This document shows, one piece after another, positions 52,719-61,057 of a stretch of DNA of 64,000 nt. Source of the DNA: Prauserella endophytica (lineage in GTDB: Bacteria > Actinomycetota > Actinomycetes > Mycobacteriales > Pseudonocardiaceae). The notes under the pieces were generated by a model, which saw only the letters and a program-made list of their open reading frames with translations, searched no databases and was not told the DNA's origin. The DNA is taken from NCBI RefSeq assembly GCF_005146945.1, contig NZ_SWMS01000007.1, positions 186,001-250,000 of the forward strand, given 5' to 3'. A program made the position numbers and the translations under genes. How positions within the stretch are numbered: position 1 is the first letter of the stretch; every line of letters begins with the position of its first letter.

Positions 52719-54458
52719 ATGACCTCCGTCGTCTGCAACCCGATGGACCTTTCCTACCGCTACCAGGACCTGCGCCCCATGGCCGGCGGCCGGACCGTGC
52801 ACCGTGAGGCCGCCGACCCGTCGGTGATCCGGTACGGCGGCCGGTTCTACCTCTTCGCGTCCATGTCGGCCGGCTTCTGGCACTCCGCGGACCTGCGCAC
52901 CTGGGAGTACCGGGCCAGCACCAAACTCGCGCCGCTCGACTACGCCCCCGACGTCCGCGAGATCAACGGCGCCCTCTACGTCTCGGCGTCCCGGCAGACC
53001 GACAGCCCGTTCTACCGCAGCGAAAACCCCCTTGCCGACGACTTCACCCTGGTGAACGGGGGTTTCCCCTTCTGGGACCCGCACCTGTTCCAGGACGACG
53101 ACGGCGCCGTCTACTTCTACTGGGGCTGCTCGAACAGGCAACCCATCACCGGTGTCCGGGTCGACCCGGACACGATGGACCGCATCGGCGAACCGGTCCC
53201 GCTCTTCGGCGGCGACCCCGACCGGCACGGCTGGGAACAGGTCGGCGAGAACCACGTCAAAGCCGAACCCACGACGGAGCTGGCCAGAAGGATCGCCGAG
53301 CACCTCGGCGACGGCCCCTTCATCGAAGGGGCCTGGATGACCCGGCACGCCGGAACCTACTACCTGCAGTACGCCGCACCCGGCACCCAATGGAACACCT
53401 ACGCGGACGGCTACTACACCGCATCCTCGCCCCTGGGTCCCTTCGAGTACGCGCCGGACAGCCCGTTCTCCTCGAAGCCAGGCGGGTTCGCCACCGGCGC
53501 CGGCCACGGCAGTACCTTCCAGGACGAGCACGGCAACTGGTGGCACGCCTCGACTATGCGCGTCTCGGTGCACCACAAATTCGAACGGCGCGTCGGGCTC
53601 TTCCCCGCCGGGTTCGACACCGATGGAATCCTGTTCTGCAACCAGAACTTCGGGGACTACCCGACAATCGTGCCGGACCGCCGCGCCGATCCCTGGACCG
53701 AAACCTTCGCCGGATGGATGCTGCAGTCCTTCCGCGCGAAGACCATCGCCTCCTCATCCGCCGAAGGACACGGACCCGAACTCGCCGTCAACGAGGACAT
53801 CCGTACCTGGTGGACCGCCGCAACGACGCAGCCGGGCGAATGGCTCCGCGTCGACCTCGGCGAAGAACGCACCATCAACGCGATCCAGCTCAACCTCGCC
53901 GACCAGGACCTGGCCGCGCACGCCCCCGAACTCCCCGATGTCGCGGAAGCCGCCGGAGAGCGGCGCGCGATCTACCCCGATGCCCACCCGACCGAGACCC
54001 TCATCGAGATCTCCCCGGACGGCGAGCAGTGGCACACGGTCTCGGACAACCGCGGATCGAACGAAGACGCTCCACACGCCTTCGTAGTGCTCGAACCCTC
54101 GCAGCGAGCCCGATACGTCCGGGTCACCGCCGGGCGAATGCCCTTCGACGGCCCGTTCTCGATCAGTGGGCTGCGCGTGTTCGGCATCGGTGACGGTCAA
54201 GCGCCCGAAGCCGTCACCGCGCGAGCGAACCGAGTCGACGACCGGACGGCACGCATCGAATGGGAGGCCAGCGCAACCGCGCAGGGCTACAACGTCCGCT
54301 ACGGCATCGCGCCCGACAAGCTCTACCACAGCTGGCTGGTCTACGAACAGAACGACCTCGACCTGCGAACCCTCAACGCGGGAGCCGACTACTGGGTCGC
54401 CATCGACTCCTTCAACGAGAACGGCATCACCGCGGGCCCGGTCACGAAGATCGCCTGA
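52719..54458 (+). CDS. GH43-like glycosidase with discoidin (F5/8) and fibronectin III domains
   Basis: 579 aa, no signal peptide. The five-bladed propeller has the GH43-type acids: Asp in EAADPSVIRYGGRFYLF, Asp in FPFWDPHLFQDDDGAVYF and Glu in GPFIEGAWMTRHAGTYYLQY. Residues about 330-490 form a discoidin-like domain (WWTAATTQPGEWLRVDLGEERTIN, FSISGLRVFG). The last 90 are an Fn3 domain. Usually such multidomain enzymes are secreted; a cytosolic form is unusual. Last gene of the operon, 177 bp after the previous one; that gap shows no clear feature. Ribosome site weak, so the start is less certain. Confidence 0.85.
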   Translation: MTSVVCNPMDLSYRYQDLRPMAGGRTVHREAADPSVIRYGGRFYLFASMSAGFWHSADLRTWEYRASTKLAPLDYAPDVREINGALYVSASRQTDSPFYRSENPLADDFTLVNGGFPFWDPHLFQDDDGAVYFYWGCSNRQPITGVRVDPDTMDRIGEPVPLFGGDPDRHGWEQVGENHVKAEPTTELARRIAEHLGDGPFIEGAWMTRHAGTYYLQYAAPGTQWNTYADGYYTASSPLGPFEYAPDSPFSSKPGGFATGAGHGSTFQDEHGNWWHASTMRVSVHHKFERRVGLFPAGFDTDGILFCNQNFGDYPTIVPDRRADPWTETFAGWMLQSFRAKTIASSSAEGHGPELAVNEDIRTWWTAATTQPGEWLRVDLGEERTINAIQLNLADQDLAAHAPELPDVAEAAGERRAIYPDAHPTETLIEISPDGEQWHTVSDNRGSNEDAPHAFVVLEPSQRARYVRVTAGRMPFDGPFSISGLRVFGIGDGQAPEAVTARANRVDDRTARIEWEASATAQGYNVRYGIAPDKLYHSWLVYEQNDLDLRTLNAGADYWVAIDSFNENGITAGPVTKIA

Positions 54459-54475
54459 CTCGCCCCGATCCCGCC

Positions 54476-54925
54476 CTACGCCTCGTTGAAGTCGGGAAGC
54501 AGACCGCGACACCGCCTCAGCGCAGTCGCGGCTGCGTCACCGACTACGGTTCGATCCACAGTTCCTCGGGCAGCGGTGAGCCGGAAGCCGTACATCGCGG
54601 CACCGTGCACGCCTGGCGCCAGCTCGACCGCGGGCGAGGCGCGTGTAGAAGATGACGGGGACGAGCTCGGCCAGCCGCTCCTGCACCACCCGGTCGGCGG
54701 CCTTGCGCTACTCGGCGGACTCCAACGTCCTCCCGTTCTGCAGTGCGTCATTCAGCTTGCCGGTCGTCGATCCCGGACGCATTCGCCGGGGACCGGCCGT
54801 GAAAGGCCGCCCACAATTGAGGTCGGAATCCAACCCTTGCCGTTGTACACGCTGCGTCGGTGGCGTTCAGGTCCAGCGCCGCAGCCACGGCCTGGCGGGC
54901 CCGAGCACCGCGTCCGGTCCGACCC
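54476..54925 (-). pseudogene. Decayed substrate-binding protein (SBP family 5) remnant
   Basis: Reading leftward, three frames give pieces typical of the C-terminal half of dipeptide-type binding proteins: ARARQAVAAALDLNATDAA (as in VRxAxxxALDR), then VYNGKGWIPTS in the next frame. Further on come KLNDALQNGRTLESAE, an in-frame stop, and RKAADRVVQERLAELVPVIF. Order and spacing fit the family, but at least one frameshift, a stop and missing ends show decay. It lies between the glucuronide operon and the aldo/keto reductase gene and fills the gap 54459-54931. Confidence 0.55.
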
Positions 54926-54931
54926 GGGAAC

Positions 54932-55954
54932 TCACGCGGTCACGCCGGGCCGGGTACCGCGCAGCCAGCCCTGGACGATGTCGATGAACGTGCCCGGGTA
55001 CTCGTCGGGCAGGCGTGTCGCCTCGTCGAGCCGCTCCAGCACGTCCGGCGGGATGGTCACGTCCAGCGAGGCCAGGTTGTCATCGAGCTGGGCGAGGGTC
55101 CGGGCGCCGATGATCACCGAGGTCACCGGGCGCGTCCGCTGCCACGCGAGCGCCAGTTGCGCCGGCGTGCAGCCGATCTCGGCCGCCGCCTTGCGCACCT
55201 GTCCGGCCACCCGGAACCCGTGCTCGTTCTTGACCAGCGCGTCGAAGGCGACCTCGCGCTGCCCGAGCCGGGTGCCCTCGGGCCGCTCCCCCGGCGTGAT
55301 CTTGCCGGTGAGCATGCCGGCGGCCAGCGGGCTCCAGGAGACGAGGCCGAGTCCTTCCTCCGCCAGCAGCGGGAGGTGTTCGCGCTCGAGGGTGCGCACG
55401 ATGAGGTTGTACTGACCCTGCAACCCGACGAACCTGGCGGCGCCGAGCCGGTCGGCGACCGACAGCGCCTTCATCAGCCGGTAGGCGCGGAAGTTGGACG
55501 CGCCGACGTGCCGCACCTTGCCTTCCCGCACGAGCTCGTCCAGCGCCTCGACCGTCTCCTCCAGCGGTGTGGCCTCGTCGTCGACGTGCACCCAGTACAC
55601 GTCGATGTAGTCCGTGCCCAGCCTGCGGAGACTGCCCTCGCACGCCGACCGCAGGTGAGCACGGCCGCTGCCCCGGTCGTGCCGGCCGGGCCCCACCGGG
55701 AGCCCGGCCTTGGTGGCGAGCACCACCCGCGACCGGTGTCCCCGCACCGCCTTGCCGCAGATCTCCTCGGACCGGCCGTAGGCGTTGGCGGTGTCGAGGA
55801 AGTTCCCTCCCGCGTCGAGGTAGCGGTGCACCAGCGCGATCGCTGTGTCCTCGTCGCAGCCCCAGTCCTTCATGCCGAAGGTCATCGTGCCGAGCGCCAG
55901 CTGGGAGACGGAAAGGCCGCCGGGGCCGAGACTTCTAATGTCCATTGTGGTCAC
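54932..55954 (-). CDS. Aldo/keto reductase
   Basis: 340-aa NADPH-dependent aldo/keto reductase barrel. The tetrad is visible as Asp and Tyr in FLDTANAYGRSEE, Lys in VLATKAGL and His in VYWVHVDDEA. NADPH-binding segments GLVSWSPLAAGMLTGKI and TSVIIGARTLAQLDDN are present. GTG at 55954 overlaps the stop of the LuxC-like gene (GTGA). It reduces an aldehyde or ketone to an alcohol, so it may take the aldehyde made by the LuxC-like reductase onward. Confidence 0.93.
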   Translation of the reverse strand: MTTMDIRSLGPGGLSVSQLALGTMTFGMKDWGCDEDTAIALVHRYLDAGGNFLDTANAYGRSEEICGKAVRGHRSRVVLATKAGLPVGPGRHDRGSGRAHLRSACEGSLRRLGTDYIDVYWVHVDDEATPLEETVEALDELVREGKVRHVGASNFRAYRLMKALSVADRLGAARFVGLQGQYNLIVRTLEREHLPLLAEEGLGLVSWSPLAAGMLTGKITPGERPEGTRLGQREVAFDALVKNEHGFRVAGQVRKAAAEIGCTPAQLALAWQRTRPVTSVIIGARTLAQLDDNLASLDVTIPPDVLERLDEATRLPDEYPGTFIDIVQGWLRGTRPGVTA

Positions 55955-57423
55955 ACCGGGTCCACGGACTGGTCGATGACCCAGCGGACGCTGCGGCGCA
56001 TCGGTTCGGTCCCGTCGTGGGGGAGGCCGACGGTCTGATCGGGATCGGCGGCGGCCTGCGCCGAAAGCGACGCGCCGAGCGGCAGGGTGCGCTGCACGCC
56101 GTGCAGGGCCAGGTCGTCGCGCAACCGTTCGCGCAGCCGCTCCGGGTAGATGCCGACAGTCTGGGTCGCCTCACTCACCCAGCGCGGCACCCGGCTGATG
56201 TCGGCGATCGGCACGAGGTTGACCACGCGGTTGGTGAGGCTGTCGGCGAACTCCACCGGCTCGTCCGTGCGGGAGACCACCACACCGGCGCTCGCGGTGT
56301 CGCCGATGACGCGGTAGAACTCGTCGTCGAGGGCGACGGCCCGCAACTCGTCCTCCAGGCCGGGATCCGGACGTTTCGGCGCGGTGGACTCGTGCGGGGG
56401 CAGGCCAAGGAACGCCTTGTGTACGGCGATGCCGAACTCCTCGAGCCGGTCCAGGTCGTCCGGGTCCGTGCCGCACTCCACGTAGACGACGCGGGTGCTG
56501 GAACAGGCGGTCTGGTTCATCCGTCCCGCCATCAGCGCGACCCCCAGCGCCGCTTCCTCCCGTGCGGCAGGGTTCTCGAGCGCCTCGTGACCGACGATGG
56601 AGATCGACAGCTTCGGGTTGGCACTGATGAGCTCGATCCCGGGAACCAGGTACCTCTGGATGTGCTTCATCGACGACATGCCGCCCCACGCCGTCAGCTT
56701 CTCGATCCGCGAAGGGCGGTAGATCTGCCGCTCGACCTGCTCGTCGCCGCCCTTCCAGTAGGCGACCGCGAAATGCCGGGTCACCGGATGGTCCGGATCG
56801 AGGTCGATCATCGCGCGGACGATGGCCGCCGCGGTGAACGGGTCGTTGGACGGTGTCTTGATCAGGCAGTCACCCTTGGTCAGAGCGGCGCGCTGCACGG
56901 TGAGGGCCGCCACGATCGGCACGTTGCCCGCGATCACGTGGACCTGCCGCGTGCCGATGGCCCGCATGCGCATCGTGGACGCGCCCCGCCGTCCCAGCTC
57001 CACCCAGCCGTCCAGATAGGACTTTCCGAGCATCTTCTCGACCTGGGCGCTCATGCGGGAACGCCGGAACATGCCGGGCAGCTGTTCGTAGACCGGCCGC
57101 AGCACCGGCTCGGTCAGCTCCCCCGCGTCCAGGCAGAGCCGGAAAGCCGTCTGCAGCAGCGGGTTGCGGTCCAGGTCGAGACGTGGACCGAGTTCGGCGA
57201 GGAAGTCGATGATCTCGTCGATCGGGGTCTCGTGCAGGTCGGTGAGGTCACTGGCGTCCCGGAGGACGAGATCGGCGGCATGGTTGCGGGCGTCCGGGCA
57301 GCGGAACCGCGCCCCGCCGCGACCGCCGAACTCGATCGCGTCGTCGCCCGGCTCGATGACGCGGCCACGGATGATGATCGGGATGTCGATGACGGACGTT
57401 CCGGGCTCGGCGGTCACGGTCAT
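55951..57423 (-). CDS. LuxC-like acyl-CoA (fatty acid) reductase
   Basis: 490-aa member of the LuxC acyl-CoA reductase family, an aldehyde-dehydrogenase-fold enzyme that reduces an activated acyl group to an aldehyde with NADPH. N-terminal IIIRGRVIEPGDDAIEFG; the HVIAGNVPIVAALTVQRAALTKGDCLIKTPSND stretch is the family's cofactor region. The catalytic cysteine is in MNQTACSSTRVVYVE. One nucleotide separates it from the LuxE-like gene. No luxA/B luciferase genes occur in the window, so the product is a free aldehyde or alcohol, not light. Confidence 0.9.
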   Translation of the reverse strand: MTVTAEPGTSVIDIPIIIRGRVIEPGDDAIEFGGRGGARFRCPDARNHAADLVLRDASDLTDLHETPIDEIIDFLAELGPRLDLDRNPLLQTAFRLCLDAGELTEPVLRPVYEQLPGMFRRSRMSAQVEKMLGKSYLDGWVELGRRGASTMRMRAIGTRQVHVIAGNVPIVAALTVQRAALTKGDCLIKTPSNDPFTAAAIVRAMIDLDPDHPVTRHFAVAYWKGGDEQVERQIYRPSRIEKLTAWGGMSSMKHIQRYLVPGIELISANPKLSISIVGHEALENPAAREEAALGVALMAGRMNQTACSSTRVVYVECGTDPDDLDRLEEFGIAVHKAFLGLPPHESTAPKRPDPGLEDELRAVALDDEFYRVIGDTASAGVVVSRTDEPVEFADSLTNRVVNLVPIADISRVPRWVSEATQTVGIYPERLRERLRDDLALHGVQRTLPLGASLSAQAAADPDQTVGLPHDGTEPMRRSVRWVIDQSVDPV

Positions 57424-57424
57424 G

Positions 57425-58822
57425 TCAGGCCTCGCTCACGTAGTCCATGAAGTCGTTGTACGCCTTGGCGGTACCGGCGCAGGTGATCTTGTCGTCGCAG
57501 CCGTCGAGCTCGCCGAACCGCACGATGTGCCGTTCGATGCGCGGCCCCTTCCAGCCGCACTGGCAGTCCTCGTCCCAGTGCATGGTGACGCGGTCGCCGG
57601 AGATGAATCCGCCCCAGTAGGTTTCGGCCAGCAGGTCGAACAGCGCGAGCCGTCCCGTTTGGACACCCTGGCGTGGGAGCGGGCGGGCGTCGGCGTCGAG
57701 CACGATCGGGATCGTGTAGGGCAGGAAGTGGAAGAAGCCCATCTCACACAACGGCGCCGTGCCCATGCACTCCGACATGCCGTACATGCTGCGGATCCGG
57801 TCGATGCCGAAGAACTCCTTCAGCAGCTCCTCCCAGTTCGAGGGCGCGTCCTTGAAGCCCTTCATGCCGCCCCCGGCCATCAGGATCGAATCGGGGGCGA
57901 AGTCGCACACGATGCCGGCCTCTCGGCCCTTCAGCGCGATCCGCACCAGGTCCGCGGAGGTGCCGCCGATCCGCACGCGCTGGCCACGGAACTCCTCGGC
58001 CAGCTCGGCAAACCAGCGCCGCAGGTCGTCGTCACGGTGCCGGCTCGCCTCGATCAGCTGCTTGCGCTCGTCGAGAATGCGCGGGTCGATCTGCAGCTCG
58101 TCCAGCTCGCCGCGCTCCTCGGCGGTCTGCAGCCGCCCTGCCAGCGACAGCAGATCGGACGACAGCGCGTAGTCGTGCAGCGTGCGCCGCGCCGCCTCGC
58201 CCCCGGCCTGCTCCTGCGCGAAGAGCCTGCCCATCTTCGTCATCATCTGATGCCCTGAGCGGTGCCCGGTCGCGAACGACGGGATCCGGACCGTTCGGGT
58301 GTCCACGCCCGTCGCGGCGTGCAGCACGCTGAAGTAGGCGGCCTTCCAGGCAGGCCACTCCGTGCGGGAACGCGGGATGAAGCTGAGCTTGCCGGTGGTG
58401 CCCGTCGAGTGGCCGACGATCATGCCGTGCTCGTCGAGCCGGTCGAGCCAGGAGTCCACCGAGTTCGCCCCGTCGAGCGACGCCTGGGTCAGGTCGTGCC
58501 GGGTGAGCCGGTCCAGCCACGCCGTGAGACGCGGGAACTGCCGCTTCTCGATCAGGCTCAGGGGATAGCTCTTGTAGACCCGGTGATCGAACAGGACCGG
58601 GATCACGTCGTCGATCGCGTCGACGCGGTCGACGCCCTGCCGTGCCGCGAGCTTGTCCAACGCGGCGACCGTCGGCCGCAAGGTCTCGAAGGCGCGGGCG
58701 AGTGCCACGCGTTGCGGCTCCTCGACTTCGGCCAGCGGCAGGGCCAGCAACACCTCGAACGGATACTCCGCCCAGGAGGCCACGTTCGCGGGATCCAGCG
58801 ACACTGCTGAGGTTCGGCTCAT
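57425..58822 (-). CDS. LuxE-like acyl-protein synthetase / adenylating enzyme
   Basis: 465-aa ANL-superfamily enzyme. The phosphate-binding motif HSTGTTGKLSFIPRSR and the adenylate region YGMSECMGTAPLCEMGFF are clear, with ISGDRVTMHWDEDCQCGWKG as the DxxxxD-type segment carrying two cysteines. LuxE relatives activate a fatty acid and pass it to the reductase LuxC; adjacency to LuxC here fits that. It is the first gene of the leftward LuxE-LuxC-AKR operon. The regulator and a 16-bp palindrome lie directly upstream. Confidence 0.87.
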   Translation of the reverse strand: MSRTSAVSLDPANVASWAEYPFEVLLALPLAEVEEPQRVALARAFETLRPTVAALDKLAARQGVDRVDAIDDVIPVLFDHRVYKSYPLSLIEKRQFPRLTAWLDRLTRHDLTQASLDGANSVDSWLDRLDEHGMIVGHSTGTTGKLSFIPRSRTEWPAWKAAYFSVLHAATGVDTRTVRIPSFATGHRSGHQMMTKMGRLFAQEQAGGEAARRTLHDYALSSDLLSLAGRLQTAEERGELDELQIDPRILDERKQLIEASRHRDDDLRRWFAELAEEFRGQRVRIGGTSADLVRIALKGREAGIVCDFAPDSILMAGGGMKGFKDAPSNWEELLKEFFGIDRIRSMYGMSECMGTAPLCEMGFFHFLPYTIPIVLDADARPLPRQGVQTGRLALFDLLAETYWGGFISGDRVTMHWDEDCQCGWKGPRIERHIVRFGELDGCDDKITCAGTAKAYNDFMDYVSEA

Positions 58823-58844
58823 GGCGCAGAAATTACACGCGATC

Positions 58845-58860
58845 GTTTACTTAAGTCAAC
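58845..58860. promoter_or_regulatory. 16-bp palindrome GTTTACTTAAGTCAAC, TetR operator candidate
   Basis: GTTnACTTAAGTnAAC, symmetric at 14 of 16 positions, in the 59-bp divergent gap between the LuxE-like gene (start 58822) and the TetR gene (start 58882). The ACTTAAGT core is AT-rich against the surrounding DNA. Seen only here in the window. Confidence 0.7.
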
Positions 58861-58881
58861 GCCGTCCGTATACTTCCCGTC

Positions 58882-59538
58882 GTGGCAGCGAAATCGACCG
58901 GGCGAACCCGGGCCGGACGACCCACGCAAGCCGAGGCGGCGAAGCTGGGCGAGCGGATCCGGCGAGCGGCGCTCGACGTCTTCCTGGATCGAGGGTTCGA
59001 CGGAACCACCATGGAGGCCGTCGCGCAGGCGGCCGAGGTCAGCAAGCGCACGCTCTACGGCAAATACCCGGACAAGCGCGCGCTGTTCCTCGCGGTCGTC
59101 CAGTGGGCCATGGCTCGCCAGCAGCACGAGGAGCCCGCCGTCGACTCCACGCCCGATGACCTCGGCGAGGCGCTGCTCGCCATCGCGCGCTCGACCCTGG
59201 CCAGGGCTGTCGACCCCGACCTCGTCCGGCTCAGCCGCATCGCGATGACCGAAGCCGTGCGCTTCCCCGAGTTCGCCCGCGGCGCCCAGTCACTGACCTG
59301 GTCGCCACGCATCCAGACCATCATGGACGTTCTCCGTCGTCACGCCGAGCAGGGCACGGTGGCCGTCGACGACCCCGAGATCGCCGCCGAGCAGTTCCTC
59401 GCCATGGTCGCGGCCGTGCCGGCCCGGCTCGCGGCCTTCGGCGTCACCAGGCCGCCCGAGGTCGAGGAGCGGCACCTCCGCCACGCCGTGTCCCTCTTTC
59501 TGCACGGGGTGCTCGCGCGCCCGGACGAGCGCCGATGA
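58882..59538 (+). CDS. TetR/AcrR family transcriptional regulator
   Basis: 218 aa, GTG start. N-terminal helix-turn-helix RIRRAALDVFLDRGFDGTTMEAVAQAAEVSKRTLYGKYPDKRALF; C-terminal TetR sensor with the YCDC-like part in TWSPRIQTIMDVLRRHAEQG. It is divergent from the LuxE-LuxC-AKR operon with the ACTTAAGT palindrome between, so it should control both directions. Its stop overlaps the start of the hydrolase gene (ATGA). Ligand possibly a fatty acid or aldehyde; inferred. Confidence 0.93.
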   Translation: MAAKSTGRTRAGRPTQAEAAKLGERIRRAALDVFLDRGFDGTTMEAVAQAAEVSKRTLYGKYPDKRALFLAVVQWAMARQQHEEPAVDSTPDDLGEALLAIARSTLARAVDPDLVRLSRIAMTEAVRFPEFARGAQSLTWSPRIQTIMDVLRRHAEQGTVAVDDPEIAAEQFLAMVAAVPARLAAFGVTRPPEVEERHLRHAVSLFLHGVLARPDERR

Positions 59539-60551
59539 AACGGACCGACCTCACCCTCGATGTCACCGGCGTCGCCGGGCTCGGCGAGACGGCCACTATC
59601 GCGGCGACCGTGCACCTGCCGACGCCGGACAAGCTCGGCGCCCCTCCGATCGTGTGCTTCGCCAAGCCCGGCGCGAGATTCTCGCGAGAGTACTTCGCTC
59701 ACCCCCTACCCGGCGGCGACGTCAGCCAGGCGGAATGGCATGCCGACCGCGGCTGGGTCTTCGTGTCGATCGACCACCTCGGCGCCGGGGACAGCAGCAC
59801 GCACGAGTCCCACCGGCTCGACTACACCGCGATCACGACGGCGAGCCTGGCAGCGGAACGCGTCGTGCTCGACCGGCTCGAACAGGGCACTGTGGACGAT
59901 CACTTTCCTCCGCTACGGAATCCCGTCGTCCTCGGCATCGGCCAGTCCATGGGCGGCAGCCTGACCGTGGTGCAGCAGGGTCGCCATCACTGCTACGACG
60001 GCATCGCCGTCCTCGGCTACAGCGTCGTGCACTCCCATCCACCCGCCCCGCCCGGAGCGACACCGCTGGTCCGGCCGTGGCGCCTGCGCGACGTGTCTGC
60101 CGGCCGGCCCCCGGTCGTCCTCAACGCGGAACGCTACGAAGCCGCGCGCCGCGCGGCCGCCACACCCGAACTCGCCTCCGCCAGCAACCACTGGCTGTTC
60201 TTCTACGACGATGTGGACCTTGACCCCGCCCAGGTCCACAGCGGGCCCTGGGCCTCGCCGACCGTTCCCCTCGGCGTCACGGACTCGGTCCTGACCCCCG
60301 GCGTGATCGCCCCGGAAGCCGCGGCCGTTGAGGTCCCCGTCCTCGTCGCCATGGGTGAACGCGACATCATCGCCGACCCGAAGGGCGAGCCCCGCGCCTA
60401 TCTCTCGGCCACGTCGGTCGACCTCTACATCTGCCCGCGGATGGGCCACATGCACAACTTCGCCGGCACGCGCGAGCGGCTGTGGCACCGCATCGACAGT
60501 TGGGGGTCTTGGGTGGCGTTCTCCAGTGCCGCAGCGGAACCCGGGGGTTAG
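59535..60551 (+). CDS. Alpha/beta-hydrolase fold protein
   Basis: 338-aa cytosolic hydrolase. GIGQSMGGSL gives the nucleophilic Ser, VAMGERDIIADP the acid, and CPRMGHMHNFAG the His, so the triad is complete. The long cap region includes VDLDPAQVHSGPW and has several Trp and Tyr residues. Translationally coupled to the TetR gene. It could release a fatty acid or alkoxy acid for the LuxE/LuxC pair. The family is not one I can name more precisely. Confidence 0.85.
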   Translation: MKRTDLTLDVTGVAGLGETATIAATVHLPTPDKLGAPPIVCFAKPGARFSREYFAHPLPGGDVSQAEWHADRGWVFVSIDHLGAGDSSTHESHRLDYTAITTASLAAERVVLDRLEQGTVDDHFPPLRNPVVLGIGQSMGGSLTVVQQGRHHCYDGIAVLGYSVVHSHPPAPPGATPLVRPWRLRDVSAGRPPVVLNAERYEAARRAAATPELASASNHWLFFYDDVDLDPAQVHSGPWASPTVPLGVTDSVLTPGVIAPEAAAVEVPVLVAMGERDIIADPKGEPRAYLSATSVDLYICPRMGHMHNFAGTRERLWHRIDSWGSWVAFSSAAAEPGG

Positions 60552-60778
60552 TCGAATCCGACGCTCCCGAATCCGGCTCCGTCGAGCACGCGAATCGGTG
60601 AGGCCGGGAGGAGGGTCCAAGCCGACCGCGGGCGCGCGACAGCAGCGTTTCGTCCTGGCGCGCCGGCTGGGCCCGCGGCCGTGTTCAGTGGCGGGCCAGG
60701 AGGTAGTGGAAGGCGCGTTCGGCGCGGTCGGGATCGGCAGGCTAGCCAGGCGGAACGATGCCTCCGAGTGGCCATCGT

Positions 60779-60824
60779 CGCGCTGTGTCGCACCAACATG
60801 CTTGAACTGGTGCGACACAGCGCG
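60779..60824. repeat. Perfect 17-bp inverted repeat (hairpin) with 12-nt loop
   Basis: CGCGCTGTGTCGCACCA (60779-60795) and its exact complement at 60808-60824, loop acatgcttgaac. It lies in the 506-bp gap 60552-61057 between convergent genes. It could act as a terminator, but its length and perfection, and the transposase-like piece next to it, also allow a mobile-element origin. Confidence 0.65.
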
Positions 60825-60844
60825 TCACCCACTCCGGCAGGGTC

Positions 60845-60915
60845 GTGCGGAGACTTCCGGACGACCTTCAGATCTGGCACAACCGACTGCGCCGCCACAG
60901 CGGACTCGGCGTGCC
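60845..60915 (+). pseudogene. Transposase remnant (IS3/rve-like C-terminal motif)
   Basis: A short rightward frame reads LQIWHNRLRRHSGLGVPNSG, which resembles the end of IS3-type transposases (xxxYNxxRxHSxLGxxSP). Nothing upstream or downstream in frame extends it convincingly, so it is a small relic. The rest of the gap 60552-61057 shows no gene. Confidence 0.4.
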
Positions 60916-61057
60916 CAACTCAGGACACTGCAAACTCCCGGCACAGACCAGCTGTCCCCGAGGCGCCGAACGCCATGGATCAAGATGTCCGGCCGCGAGC
61001 GGTCCACCAGTGACTCGGCGGTGTCTCCCGCGCTCAAGCGGATCGCGCCGACGATGA

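Noticed and set aside
55951-58822. Bioluminescence (lux) operon
   Set aside because: LuxC- and LuxE-like genes are present, but there are no luxA/luxB luciferase subunits, no luxD and no flavin reductase. The five luciferase-like proteins lie far away in another block and belong to F420-type subgroups.
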